Notes: generated from the sequence alone by a model not told the origin. Positions 45,034 to 56,578 are shown, counted from the first letter of the stretch. The stretch is 64,000 nucleotides of DNA from Isoetes taiwanensis (GCA_021234155.1 JAJEKV010000132.1:1550001-1614000); one strand, 5' to 3'. Numbers and translations: made by a program.

Positions 45034-46200
45034 ATGATTGATTTCGGCAGTTTTATTAAGTCAAATGGTGAAAAAAGTATATGTGGCATGTTGGCTTGAA
45101 GATCTAATTTGGTATTTGTAGCAATATGTTGAAGGTTGAAGTACACTTAGTATGCCTTCGGGATGCCAGTAAATGTTGATTGCATGCCTATGGTGTTGCA
45201 AGGTTTTGTTGGTGTAGCCATCATATGCAAGGGTCTAAGTAATTTTGAGGGAGTAGATAATTGTGTCGATTACCATAACTCCATGGTTTTGTCACATGAT
45301 GATGAGTCATGCTTTTCACCAATTAGTCTAATTCCAAAAGTGATAGTCTAATTTCATGAGTATCATTTAGCTTAAAATCAAACTCCGTGTAATTTATAAA
45401 GTTCTACTAAGCATTATTGGTAATGAGAAGATAATAACTAATTGAGAGTTCTCATATGACACACATGGTAAAAAGAAGGAAAAAGGGAACCATAAAAGTA
45501 TATCTAATTGTGGTTCCACATCAAGAATCTTAAATGCTGAGACATCAACTGACTTCATACTTAGAGGAGTATTTCATAGAGGACTAATATTTCATATGGC
45601 AGAGGAGTATTGCATAAAGGCTATAAATGTTTCTGAAGCAGTGGAAATACTTTGATGTCATCTGATCAGTTAGCATCAAGTTTGCAGTGAAACTCAAAAA
45701 TGGATTCCACAAAAACGTAACAAGTAATAAGTACACGTAACAAGTACACAAAACAAGTAACATATTTATAACACTGGTTTTTTACAGAAGTACTTGATGT
45801 AACAAAATCTGGGCTGTCATGATATAACTGCCACAAAATTTCTGTCTATCTAAAGCCACAAAATATCTGTCTATGTAATGCCACAAATTTTATGTCTATC
45901 TAATGCCAACAAACTGCTGCAAAGTAATGTCATCGCCGACTTCTACGCTTTAATCTTCTTCAGCTATTTTATGATCCTGTTTTCCTACTGGAGATTGAAC
46001 TTCATTCTGCTCGTTCGTTGTTGATGGTATAGCATTTGGAACACCTTCTTTCTGAAAACCTACAGAGTTGAGATCAATAACCAAACCAACCTGCTCATTG
46101 AAGGCATTGTTCTAAGATGCCCGGGAACCAAAGGTTTCTAATCCCCGTTGAATCCCAAGACTTACATTGTTGACTCGAATCTGTAGCTGCCAAATTAAAC
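45034..46200. other. Transposon interior, no confident gene
   Basis: AT-rich. A short repeat ACAAGTA(C/A) cluster lies near 45720-45765 and two similar CCACAAAAT(T/A)TCTGTCTATCTAA-like units near 45831-45905. No coding evidence. Confidence 0.4.
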
Positions 46201-46204
46201 CATT

Positions 46205-48390
46205 TTAGAAGATATTACCATTTATTTGAACCAAGTAAAGGAACTCATAGATCTTACCTTTGGATTCAGTGGTGTGTGTGGTGGCCTCCACTTCGACCTG
46301 AGCATCTTCCTTCTGACATGTGGCCTCCACTTCAGTAGTTTGAGCATCTTCTTTCTGACCTGTGGTTGTATCTTCATTCCGACAAATGGTTGCATCTACT
46401 GTCTTATCTTTAGCAGATGGAGCTTTATATTTTCCAGCAGATCCAACAACCTCAGCAGATCCAATAGTATCAGCAAAAGTCGAAACATTCTTAGCGGATC
46501 CAACATTAGTATTTTTGTAAGATCCCAAATCCTTAGTTGATCCCGCTGAATTATCTACACAGTTTGTCCCTGCAATCTCGTTCTTCTTGGATGAGGAGGC
46601 CTTTTTCCTTGCATTCTTTGGTGGATTCTTGCATTCAAGTTTTCTCTTCCCACTCGTCTTCTTCGTGGGAACTTCGACTTGTATCCCTTCAAAGACATAT
46701 CAAATGGTTACCATCTACTTCATTAATTGAACCTCTAATACGTGAAATGCACACAATATATACCGACCAATAATCTCCACCCTCGGGTCGCTCTAATAAT
46801 TCTACACGACATGCCTCCTAGTCGGGCAGGAAATAAGAAATCAAAAGCAAGCAAAGAAATAAATGGAACTCACTTTTTGATGGGCTTGCCATCGACCTCG
46901 TAACTCTTCTTTTCACTTGCAATTTAGTGGATTTGATGTTCACAACTTCCACATTTTCCCTCATATTCGATCTGTGATGAGGGACCTATCGAATGGTTTA
47001 TGGACATCTAATTCTAAATTGAAACTCAATTGCAAGAAATGAACAAAATAAACACCCCACTCATTAATCTCCACCTCGGGTCACGCCTAATCTCTACAAA
47101 AAATGACTCTAAGTTAATATGAGAATAATAACTCAAAAGAAAGCAAAGAAAAATTAAACTCACTTTTGATGGGCTTGTCATCGATCTTGTCAATCTTCTT
47201 TTCACTTGCAATTTAGTGGGTTTGTCGCTCACAACTTCTACATCTTCCTCATCCGAAATTGGATCGAGCCTTCATTGCTATTATCATCTTCCCCTTTGCC
47301 ATTGTCCGGTTTGAATTCAAGGTAGCCCAACTTTGGTATAAATCAGCAGTGCGGTGATCTTCTTTGCACACTATGCAATGCATGTTTTCAATGCATAGCT
47401 GAAAACAAAATAAGTGGAACTTATGTCCACAATGCAAACGCATTCTTGCAAGTCAAAAATCTTACTAAAAGCCAAGCTACATACTTCACAACCGTGATGC
47501 CCTATCTACACATTGGTCCAAATACCAAATAGTAGGCCTAATTACTGACTCATGCAAGAAAGAATCCTTTAAATGTTTTAGGTTACATTTCCTAGTCTCC
47601 AAGTCTTCTACTGATTCTTTTGTCATTTCAAGAGACAACTTAATTTTGCTGATATCATACTCGAGAGAAGACCTATTATCAGCATCTTTTTCTCAATGAA
47701 AACAGTTAGTAATGAAAGGCCATATGTATTCTCTTCTTGCTCCAACATCTTCAATGCAATTGTCTCATCTGGGCATACCTCCTTCAAATCCTGAAACTTA
47801 GTTCTAGTTTCAGTAATGAGTTTAGATAGAGTTGCTGCCATACGATCATAACCAGCAAGTTCTCCATTGTTCTCGACCATCTGCATCTCCTTTGCTTTTA
47901 AATCTTGCTCCAAAGCTGACATCTCAGACTGCAAGTCATGCTGGTTAGTTTCCAAAGTACAAATTGCAGCTGCTACATTACTTAACCCCAACTCCTCAAT
48001 TGTAGTTCTTTTCTTGTTATTCCTTTTAGAGATTTGTAAACTGGCCCACGCAAATCTTGCCCAATCAAGCTTGTAGCTACCAGGGTTAGCAAGAGCCCTT
48101 TTAGTGTGTTGCCAAGCAAAACCCCTAGCAAAGATAGTCCCAGCTTCATTATTCTTCAATCCAAATTGGTAAACCCTATGCACCAAATCCTGAAGCTCGT
48201 CATGGAATTCAGGTCTCACCTTATATAATTTGATTTTCATTCTTATCAATTCATTAGTCCACACAAGAAGGAACCCGACATGGGACTGATCATCCCAAGA
48301 TAGTGATGAAGGATCTCTACCTTCATTTGGCAAACCCCCGTACAAGTGAAACTCCAACTCGAGGGTCGCAATCTTCATAGCCCAGTCCAT
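46205..48390 (-). CDS. Coiled-coil and RING-like multi-exon gene of the DNA transposon
   Basis: The first exon runs from ATG 48390 to about 47700. Its 200-odd residues begin MDWAMKIATLELEFHLYGGL, with SWDDQSHVGFLLVWTNELIR, a long Glu/Leu heptad segment and DYFWARFAW-like aromatic patches (as read: LDWARFAWASLQISKR). Further exons: 47505-47400 region with GCEVC, then 47443-47249 with RLHCGHKFHLFCFQ and HCIVCK. The order C-x2-C, C-G-H-x-F-H-x3-C, C-x2-C is that of a RING-H2 finger. Basic tails (KLQVKRRLTRSM) and a low-complexity Lys/Glu/Thr exon at 46528-46205 follow. A ubiquitin-ligase-like accessory protein of the transposon is inferred; splicing is not proven. Confidence 0.5.
46870..47250. 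repeat. Duplicated exon within the RING-like gene
   Basis: 46871-46965 and 47160-47255 share ACTCACTTTT(T)GATGGGCTTG, CTTCTTTTCACTTGCAATTT and ACAACTTC(C/T)ACAT at a spacing of about 289 bases. The adjacent intron-like parts are also related, so a whole exon-intron unit was duplicated. Confidence 0.75.
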
Positions 48391-48738
48391 TGGAAAGTTT
48401 TAGGGTTAACTCTCTGGGATACGAGTTGCGCTTAAAATCAATGGAAAAAAAGATTAAACCATACCTTTTCTCGACAAGACATTTCATGATTGCAAAAGAT
48501 CTAGGGGTTCAAGCACCTTCCATCGGGTCCTCGCTGCTCATCATGGTGCTTGAACGATCGCCCTCGACAAATGCCTGAGTTTCAAAATGGCAAATGGAGC
48601 CGGAAAGTAACAAGAAAGGGTTCATGGGGTTTGACGGGTAAAAGATTCCCTTTAAAAACTTCACAACTTCATTGAAAAAAACTTAGGGGTGCGGTGCTGA
48701 TGGGGTGCTTGACTCTGACGCTGAATTGCCCCCCCCAG

Positions 48739-48749
48739 GCGCGTACCCC
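48739..48749 (-). repeat. Right terminal inverted repeat of the DNA transposon
   Basis: GCGCGTACCCC, complement of the left end with one mismatch, followed by TCA and then the P module leader (GGAGACAGAGCGG). Confidence 0.65.
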
Positions 48750-48752
48750 TCA

Positions 48753-49432
48753 CCGGAGACAGAGCGGTAAGGCTCATTGTGGTGGCTTGTGTTTTTTTTT
48801 TGTTGCGTAAGTAAAATCCGAATAAATTAGGCGGAAGCAAGGAGGAGCCTGGAGAGCCGGAGGTGAAGAAAGAACAGAGCGATTTGGAATTGAAGAGATT
48901 GGTGGGCGAGGGAGAGGAAGAGGAGAGTGTTTTTTTTTTGTTTTTTTTTGTGTTATGTACATGTACATATGTCAACAAGAGTTTTTAAAAGAAATGCGCG
49001 AGCAAAACTTGTGCCTTGTGTTGGTGCTTATGCTTAGTAAAAAGATGGAAATATGGCAAAGCTGAATAAGTTCATTTGGCATGCACATACAACTACATAA
49101 GGTAATTTTTTACTCTTATTGGAACATTATTCAAGAATATGCTGGTGGTGCCTTCAAATGGTATTTGAAAAAACCGACACATGATCAAGCATGGAACTGT
49201 GCTAGAGATATAAGGTTATTTTTCTTGGAAGGATTACCAAGTCTTTTGTGAGGAAATAATAGACATATGGCATGCATGATTGCATGAATATGCAAAAGGT
49301 TTTTTTGAAAAAAATGATGTGCTAAATATCTATAAGGTTTGGACTATTGGATATGAAGACGTAGCCTAAATTGAAGGAAATATTTAGGGTTTCGGTTCCC
49401 CTCTGGCAAAAACCGTGAGACTTGGAGAATCG
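48753..49432. repeat. P module with leader, block 2 first copy
   Basis: Starts GGAGACAGAGCGGTAAGGCT as at 3497 and ends GAGAATCG. T-run lengths differ from copy 1, as expected of homopolymers. Confidence 0.9.
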
Positions 49433-49836
49433 AGGCGGCATTTAAAGAATCAAGTGCTACCAGAGCAGCCGAAACTGATGATCCAGGATCCTCCTGAGTT
49501 TCTGCTAAGGCCATCCGGAAGGATGGTTTTTACTCATATGGCAGGTCTGAAGGCGGCAGCTCAAGAGTTATGTAGAGCTTCCTACTAAAACCAACAGAGT
49601 GAATGGGGTAGAACTTCTGTTGAGTTTGAAGCCTTACAGATGGAAAGGAGAAGTCGAGGCAGAGGTTTTGAATCTAAACGTGGATTTAGGGAAGGAAATG
49701 AGTGCCACGGAGCAAATAGAAGAGGAAACTTCAACAAAAGAAAAAATGGATACCATGGGGGCTCTGTAAGTGCTGAGCAGGTCGTCCCGGAGACACCATT
49801 CGATGAGAATATAGACTCCGATGGTGAAGATCTTCG
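49433..49836 (+). pseudogene. Exon-like segment of unrecognised basic protein (copy 3)
   Basis: Same frame and shared TAA as at 16105-16529. The donor CAG|GTACGTGG is corrupted to CGTGCACGCGG, another CAG-to-CG change. Protein sequence MERRSRGRGFESKRGFREGN is unchanged. Confidence 0.45.
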
Positions 49837-51345
49837 TGCACGCGGGTATTCGCTCCCCCATTGTGCCTTCCTTTTGTCGTTATGGTGTGTTTTAGCAAAA
49901 ACGACTGCATGTATCAAACAAAAGGACTTAACGAAATGGATTCCACATTCAAGACTGTTGTCTTACACAAGTGGTGTACTTTATGGCTACAAGACGCTTT
50001 GCAGGAAGTTGCAACTCTGATTATCTTCTACTATCATAAAAGTTTGAAAGTAAACTATGTTCTAGGTATACAAAACAATTTTTTGCTATTCTGTATGACA
50101 ATATTGCAGACCATATAATTGTCTAGAGATCTGCAAAAAACAGGTACTTTTGGCTTCAAAATTACGTCTACTTCAGAGCATTTTCTCAGCCTAGAAGAGA
50201 GAGCTAGAGTAATGATTTATAGATTACCTATATCATATTGTATCTGGCTGAAACAGAAATATAAGATAATGATACAAGGCTTTTAGCACATGTGAACATA
50301 TGTGAATGTATATGAGTTTTTCAGAAAAGCACCATAAGAGGGTTTTGCAGACTCATATGGAATACAAAAAATAGTTTATGAAGCATGTTCTTAAATAAGT
50401 TCCCGTCATTGCCATTTTGTCTAATAAGGGAAATGTGATTGATATCGGCTATGAAAACCCATAATGCAGATAATTATGCGCATAAATGGTAAAAGTCGCA
50501 CCTTTGAAATGGAGAAAAAATACAAAATCTTGGTCCAAATGAAATTAAACTGATCCATGGGTAAAAGTAAAATACGATGGCTTGCATGCAAATTGGCATG
50601 TAATGTAGCATGATGCCATCCGACAAATTGGCATGTAATGTGGCATGATGGCATGCGGATCGCAGTTTTGGCTTTTGGATAAACATGCAAACAAGGTTTT
50701 CTTTTGAAAAATAAATGACACTCTAAGACTAAAGTCAAATGACTTTTGACCATAGTAGGATGTCCCATCTATGACTAGCTCCGGCCATTGTATGGAATGA
50801 TAAGGCTATTGAGGGATTGACCGATGTAGCTAGAACTGCTAGTAGGGTTGTTGCTTGAACTAGTTGTCTCCTAGGTTTTTTAGATATTTCATTTCATTGG
50901 TTTTACCAGTTAGGACATCTATCCGTTGGTAGTATAATGAGCAAAACTTGATATATTGATTGAATAATATCATTGTGAATGATCGTATGATTTTAGGATC
51001 CTGATGATGCCCAAGTTGAGTACAATTTGGAGTAGTTTATGCCACCTGTCTGATATGGTGCCAAAAGATTGCAAGAGAAAAATGGGTATGACAAAGCTTT
51101 TCATGTCAAATTCTATTCGGTAGAAAGATTGTAGTATGAACTTTCTAAAATCGAAAGTCACTATGAACAAATGATGCTGGCATGCCACTTGACCATGCTT
51201 TGCTATAAGGTTCGCAAAAATTATGGTAGCATGCCACTTGACCATGCTATGCTACGCTGCAACTGACTACTAAAGAATCAATAAAGGTATGATTTCAAAT
51301 TTGTAAAATATCTGAGTACATCTATGATTTTGGGCATAACAATAA

Positions 51346-51403
51346 ACTATAGGGTTATGGCAGACCCCTACTGTAACAAGTAGGGGATGCGCCACCCTAT
51401 AGT
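51346..51403. repeat. Nested 58-base hairpin, copy 3
   Basis: Identical to the block 1 copies in both arms and loop, although flanking bases differ (ATAACAATAA against ATAAAAATAA). Confidence 0.8.
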
Positions 51404-51483
51404 TACAGCATAATGACAGTTTTTTCTAAAAACGAAAAAACAGGGGTCTAAAATAATCCTACGGTCGGAGGTAGGGTTTTTTT

Positions 51484-51962
51484 TATGTTATGTACATGTA
51501 CATATGTCAACAAGAGTTTTTTTAAAAGAAATGCAGAGCAAACTTGTGCCTTGTGTTGGTGCTTATGCTTAGTAAAAAGATGGAAATATGGCAAAGCTGA
51601 ATAAGTTCATTTGGCATGCACATACAACTACATAAGGTAATTTTTTACTCTTATTGGAACATTATTCAAGAATATGCTTTTGGTGCCTTCAAATGGTATT
51701 TGAAAAACCTACATGATCAAGCATGGAACCGCTAGAGATATAAGGTTATTTTTCTTGGAAGGATTACCAAGTCTTTTGTGAGGAAATAATAGACATATGG
51801 CATGCATGATTGCATGAATATGCAAAAGGTTTTTTTGAAAAAAATGATGTGCTAAATATCTATAAGGTTTGGACTATTGGATATGAAGACGTAGCCTAAA
51901 TTGAAGGAAATATTTAGGGTTTCGGTTCCCCCTCGCAAAAACCGTGGAGACTTGGAGAATCG
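51484..51962. repeat. P module, block 2 second copy
   Basis: Leaderless copy like 18211-18692, with several damaged sites (AAAAACCTACATGATC against AAAAAACCGACACATGATC). Confidence 0.85.
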
Positions 51963-52368
51963 AGGCGGCATTTAAAGAATCAAGTGTTACGAGAGTACCG
52001 AAAACGATGATCCGGGATCCTCCCCGAAGTTTCTGCTAAGGCCATCCTGAAGGATGGTTTTTACTCATATGGCAGGTCTGAAGGCGGCAGCTCAAGAGTT
52101 ATGTAGAGCTTCCTACTAAAACCAACAGAGTGAATGGGGTAGAACTTCGCTGAGTTTGAAGCCTTTGAGATGGAAAGGAGAAGTCGAGGCGTAGGTTTTG
52201 AATCTAAACATGGATTTAGGGAAGGAAATGAGTGCCCCTTGAGCAAATAGAAGAGGAAACTTCAACAAAAGAAAAAATGGATACCATGGGGGCTCAGTAG
52301 TGCGAAAGGTGTCGTCCCGGAGACACCATTCGATGAGAATATAGACTCCGATGGTGAAGATCTTTCAG
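51963..52368 (+). pseudogene. Exon-like segment of unrecognised basic protein (copy 4)
   Basis: Alignable to the other copies but with several indels, all close to positions that read CAG/CTG elsewhere (AGGCGTAGG for AGGCAGAGG; GGGGCTCAGTAGTGCG for GGGGCTCTGTAAGTGC). The donor CAG|GTACGTGG is intact. Confidence 0.4.
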
Positions 52369-53876
52369 GTACGTGGTATTCTGCTCCCATTGTGCCTTCC
52401 TTTGCTGTTATGGTGTGTTTTAGCAAAAACGACTGCATGTATCAAACAAAAGGACTTAACGAAATGGATTCCACATTCAAGACTGTTGTCTTACACAAGT
52501 GGTGTACTTTATGGCTACAAGACGCTTTGCAGGAAGTTGCAACTCTGATTATCTTCTACTATCATAAAAGTTTGAAAGTAAACTATGTTCTAGGTATACA
52601 AAACAATTTTTTGCTATTCTGTATGACAATATTGCAGACCATATAATTGTCTAGAGATCTGCAAAAAACAGGTACTTTTGGCTTCAAAATTACGTCTACT
52701 TCTGTAGCATTTTCTCAGCCTAGAAGAGAGAGCTAGAGTAATGATTTATAGATTACCTATATCATATTGTATCTGGCTGAAACAGAAATATAAGATAATG
52801 ATACAAGGCTTTTAGCACATGTGAACATATGTGAATGTATATGAGTTTTTCAGAAAAGCACCATAAGAGGGTTTTGCAGACTCATATGGAATACAAAAAA
52901 TAGTTTATGAAGCATGTTCTTAAATAAGTTCCCGTCATTGCCATTTTGTCTAATAAGGGAAATGTGATTGATATCGGGCTATGAAAACCCATAATGCAGA
53001 TAATTATGCAGATAAATGGTAAAAGCTGTACCTTGAAATGGAGAAAAATACAAAATCTTGGTCCAAATGAAATTAAACTGATCCATGGGTAAAAGTAAAA
53101 TACAGATGGCTTGCATGCAAATTGGCATGTAATGTAGCATGATGCCATGCTGACAAATTGGCATGTAATGTGGCATGATGGCATGCAGGACTGCAGGCTT
53201 GGCTTTTGGATAAACATGCAAACAAGGTTTTCTTTTGAAAAATAAATGACACTCTAAGACTAAAGTCAAATGACTTTTTGACCATAGTAGGATGTCCCAT
53301 CTATGACTAGCTCGGTCATTGTATGGAATGATAAGGCTATTGAGGGATTGACTGATGTAGCTAGAACTGCTAGTAGGGTTGTTGCTTGAACTAGTTGTCT
53401 CCGGGTTTTTTTTAGATATTTCATTTCATTGGTTTTACCAGTGTGACATCTATCTGTTGGTAGTATAATGAGCAAAACTTGATATATTGATTGAATAATA
53501 TCATTGTGAATGATCGTATGATTTTAGGATCCTGATGATGCCCAAGTTGAGTACAATTTGGAGTAGTTTATGCCACCTGTCTGATATGGTGCCAAAAGAT
53601 TGCAAGAGAAAAATGGGTATGACAAAGCTTTTCATGTCAAATTCTATTCGGTAGAAAGATTGTAGTATGAACTTTCTAAAATCGAAAGTCACTATGAACA
53701 AATGATGCTGGCATGCCACTTGACCATGCTTTGCTATAAGGTTCGCAAAAATTATGGTAGCATGCCACTTGACCATGCTATGCTACGCTGCAACTGACTA
53801 CTAAAGAATCAATAAAGGTATGATTTCAAATTTGTAAAATATCTGAGTACATCTATGATTTTGGGCATAACAATAA

Positions 53877-53934
53877 ACTATAGGGTTATGGCAGACCCCT
53901 ACTGTAACAAGTAGGGGATGCGCCACCCTATAGT
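53877..53934. repeat. Nested 58-base hairpin, copy 4
   Basis: Same sequence as copies 1-3. Confidence 0.8.
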
Positions 53935-54003
53935 TACAGCATAATGACAGTTTTTTCTAAAAACGAAAAAACAGGGGTCTAAAATAATCCTACGGTCGGA
54001 GGT

Positions 54004-54545
54004 AGGGTTTTTTTTATGTTATGTACATGTACATATGTCAACAAGAGTTTTTTTAAAAGAAATGCAGAGCAAACTTGTGCCTTGTGTTGGTGCTTATGCT
54101 TAGTAAAAAGATGGAAATATGGCAAAGCTGAATAAGTTCATTTGGCATGCACATACAACTACATAAGGTAATTTTTTACTCTTATTGGAACATTATTCAA
54201 GAATATGCTGGTGGTGCCTTCAAATGGTATTTGAAAAAACCGACACATGATCAAGCATGGAACTGTGCTAGAGAAATAAGGTTATTTTTCTTGGAAGGAT
54301 TACCAAGTTTTTTGTGAGGAAATAATAGACATATGGCATGCATGATTGCATGAATATGCAAAAGGTGTTTTTGAAAAAAATGATGTGCTAAATATCTATT
54401 GGACTATTGGATATGAAGACGTAGCCTAAATTGAAGGAAATATTTAGGGTTTCGGTTCCCCTCTGGCAAAACCGTGGAGACTTGGAGAATCGAGGCGATT
54501 TAAAGAATCAAGTGCTACCGTGAGCCGAAACCGATGACCCGTGAT
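54004..54545. repeat. P module, block 2 third copy, with truncated Q
   Basis: P continues to about 54494, then about 50 bases of Q end at ACCCGTGATCC. The block ends here and low-complexity DNA starts. Confidence 0.85.
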
Positions 54546-54584
54546 CCACAACAAGAAAAAGGAAGTATTTAGCTTAAGATTAAA

Positions 54585-55105
54585 TATTTAATGCCCGCTG
54601 ACGCCCGATGGCGCCGATGGCAGACGCCGCTGCAGACGCCGTTGTAGTATTATCGCCGCATGCGACGCAAGCCGAATGCGATGTTGGCAGCGCCGACGCG
54701 CTGTTGGCAGCGACGCTGGCATGCGCCGAATGCCGACATTGGCGGCCGCTGCAGACGCCATGCGAATGCGTGATACCGACGTCGCAAGACGCCGTGATGC
54801 CACGCGACACGCGGAAATATACACGGGAATATACACGGAATATACACGCGAACATCAACAAAATCCACGCTGCATGCCGGTGAAGCCACGCGGTTCACGC
54901 CGCATGCGACGCGACACGGGAAATGCATTAATGCGGAATATACACGGGAATATACACGCGGAATATACACTAATATAAAGCCACGCGGTCTACGCCGCAT
55001 GATGCGACACGCGAATAAACACGGAATATACACGGAAAATTCAAAACTACAGATAGAAAAGCCACGCGGCAAAAAAAGACGCGGATACGCCGCGATGCGA
55101 CGGTA
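54585..55105. repeat. GC-rich low-complexity repeat (GACGCC, GCATGCGACGC, GGAATATACACG)
   Basis: First half: GACGCC/GGCGTC and CGCATGCGACG motifs. Second half: at least seven GGAATATACACG-like units mixed with AAGCCACGCGG and CGCCGCATGCGACGC. The palindrome GCATGC recurs. Related CCGCATGCGACGC sequence returns at 62045-62130. ORFs on both strands are products of the repeat. Confidence 0.75.
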
Positions 55106-55159
55106 GGGGAAAAAAAAATAAAAAAAAAATAAAAAATTTATTTATAAAAAATATAAATA

Positions 55160-55292
55160 TAAAAATATTTTTAAATAATCACAAAAGTGTTTTCATATTC
55201 ATATTTTAAATAGTCACAAAATTATTTTTATATTTATATTTTTAAATAATCACAAAAGTGAATTGTATTTATATTTTTAAATAATCACAAAA
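55160..55292. repeat. AT-rich tandem repeat, period about 42 bases
   Basis: Four copies of TTTTTAAATAATCACAAAAG or close variants. Confidence 0.8.
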
Positions 55293-55969
55293 GACTCGTT
55301 AAGAGGAGTATCCACCCTTTTAGCCTAGAGCTAATCTCTCTCTCGATTCAAAGTGGAGAAGTCATCCGAGCACGTAGTTAGAGGACGCGAACCGCCACCG
55401 CATCGGCTATGCATTGGATGGCTCTCCAAAGAATGTTTGCAGATCCCTCACGCCTCCCGAGCCCCATGTCATGCTCTAGACCTTCATTCATATCCGCCAA
55501 TCGCCTTCCTATAAAAACCAAAAGAATATGGCGCTAATGTAGTTCATAGAATTATAATAATTTTCTACAACGCACCCCTCGCGATTCCCGCCAAGTGGGA
55601 GAGTTCCCCGTCAGATAACCGTTGATACAGATAAACAAAATTTCCACGCCCGCGGCTAGACGTACCCGCGCTTGTTAGGGGGCAAACCCGTATAGATGTT
55701 CCTATGACAATATAACGAGTATTAGCTAGTGACATTTAAAGTTCTTATTAAAATTAATGTGAACTAATATAGCTCTTACTTAATCTATGGAAAACCCTTT
55801 TCCGATCACGGAGCCCAAATGAGACGCCTTTCGCCACTTTTAGTTGCTTTGTCTGGTCCGAAGCTCTATGTTTGTTTTCTCGATCCTTTGCACGCTCAAT
55901 GCAACTGATTGCAAGGCACACAACATTATCACAAGTTAAAGTGAATGAATGACAAAAAATAAGAAATAC

Positions 55970-56391
55970 CTTTGATATCTTCCTTTGTGGAGATTAAGTG
56001 GTTTAGGGACTTTTGACCAATCGCCTCCTTCTTTTCGCAAGTCCGCTTCAGCCTTTGACCACATGGTGCCTTTTGACATAAATCGATAGATCAACGCAAT
56101 ATCAAAATAATAAAACAAGACTATGACTAGGTCATGTACCTCCTTTTTCGTATAAGCTCAGCCATCATCGGTGAGCTTTTCCAGCTTAAACGCCTTTGCT
56201 TTTTCTATCTCTCGGAAACTCGCTTTCATTTTATTTTTGACGCCTCTATTTCGCTGGTCATAAGCGCCGTGCCACTCCCCTATACCGCTGGGAGGCCATA
56301 AACGAGATATTATTTGTGACCGCGCCCCTCAGTGTAGTATAAAAGACACTTCCCTCATCATCCTTCTTAGGAAGAGCGCCCCCGAAGCATA
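55970..56391 (-). pseudogene. Two-exon coding fragment, family not recognised
   Basis: Minus-strand frames look coding: 56391-56240 gives FGGALPKKDDEGSVFYTTLR and FMASQRYRG. After a shift 56245-56140 gives WHGAYDQRNRGVKNKMKASF and AKAFKLEKLTDDG, then a TGA, AYTKKE and a donor-like |GTACATG. 55970-56069 gives MWSKAEADLRKEGGDWSKVP before |GTATTTC. Lys/Glu-rich helical sequence with WSK and DWSKVP is reminiscent of plant transposon proteins, but I cannot name one. One stop and one shift break it. Confidence 0.4.
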
Positions 56392-56578
56392 AATGGTGGG
56401 TATATAAAAGCTGCATTTATGTCTACCGTCAATATACATATCCCGGCCCGATTAAGAACCTTTTGAGCACTTTTACAATGTATTCTAAGTGAAGAGAATG
56501 AACAAAACAACAAATTTAGATGACAAAGTACTAATATTTAAGGTTGATATCTTAAATAATATGTTCACATAACTTACA

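Larger units (their letters stand above)
40181..48749 (+). mobile_element. 8.57 kb DNA transposon with short inverted repeats and TCA target duplication
   Basis: Left end GGGGTACACGC and right end GCGTACCCC (complement GGGGTACGCGC) are inverted repeats, matching 10 of 11. TCA precedes the left end (40178-40180) and follows the right end (48750-48752). Block 1 shows the uninterrupted join CATGGAGTCAATTTGGAGACAG at 3484-3505. The interior carries a DDE-type transposase-like gene (plus strand), a zinc-finger-like ORF and a coiled-coil/RING-like gene (both minus). Three-base duplications with G-rich ends occur in Harbinger-like and some other superfamilies; I cannot assign this one. Confidence 0.75.
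49433..51483. repeat. Q module, block 2 unit 1
   Basis: Same layout as the block 1 units. It carries patches of CAG/CTG damage (for example GCATGCGGATCGCAG against GCATGCAGGACTGCAG near 50655, and AAAGTCGCACC against AAAGCTGTACC near 50495). It lacks ACAGAGTGATGCAATAAGG, as does unit 2 of this block. Confidence 0.9.
51963..54003. repeat. Q module, block 2 unit 2
   Basis: Right three quarters are nearly identical to unit 1 of the same block. The first 350 bases are strongly damaged at CAG/CTG positions. Confidence 0.9.

Noticed and set aside
54580-55072. Overlapping 82-140 codon ORFs on both strands (Arg/Ala/Tyr-rich)
   Set aside because: All arise from short GC-rich and GGAATATACACG repeats; period and composition explain them.
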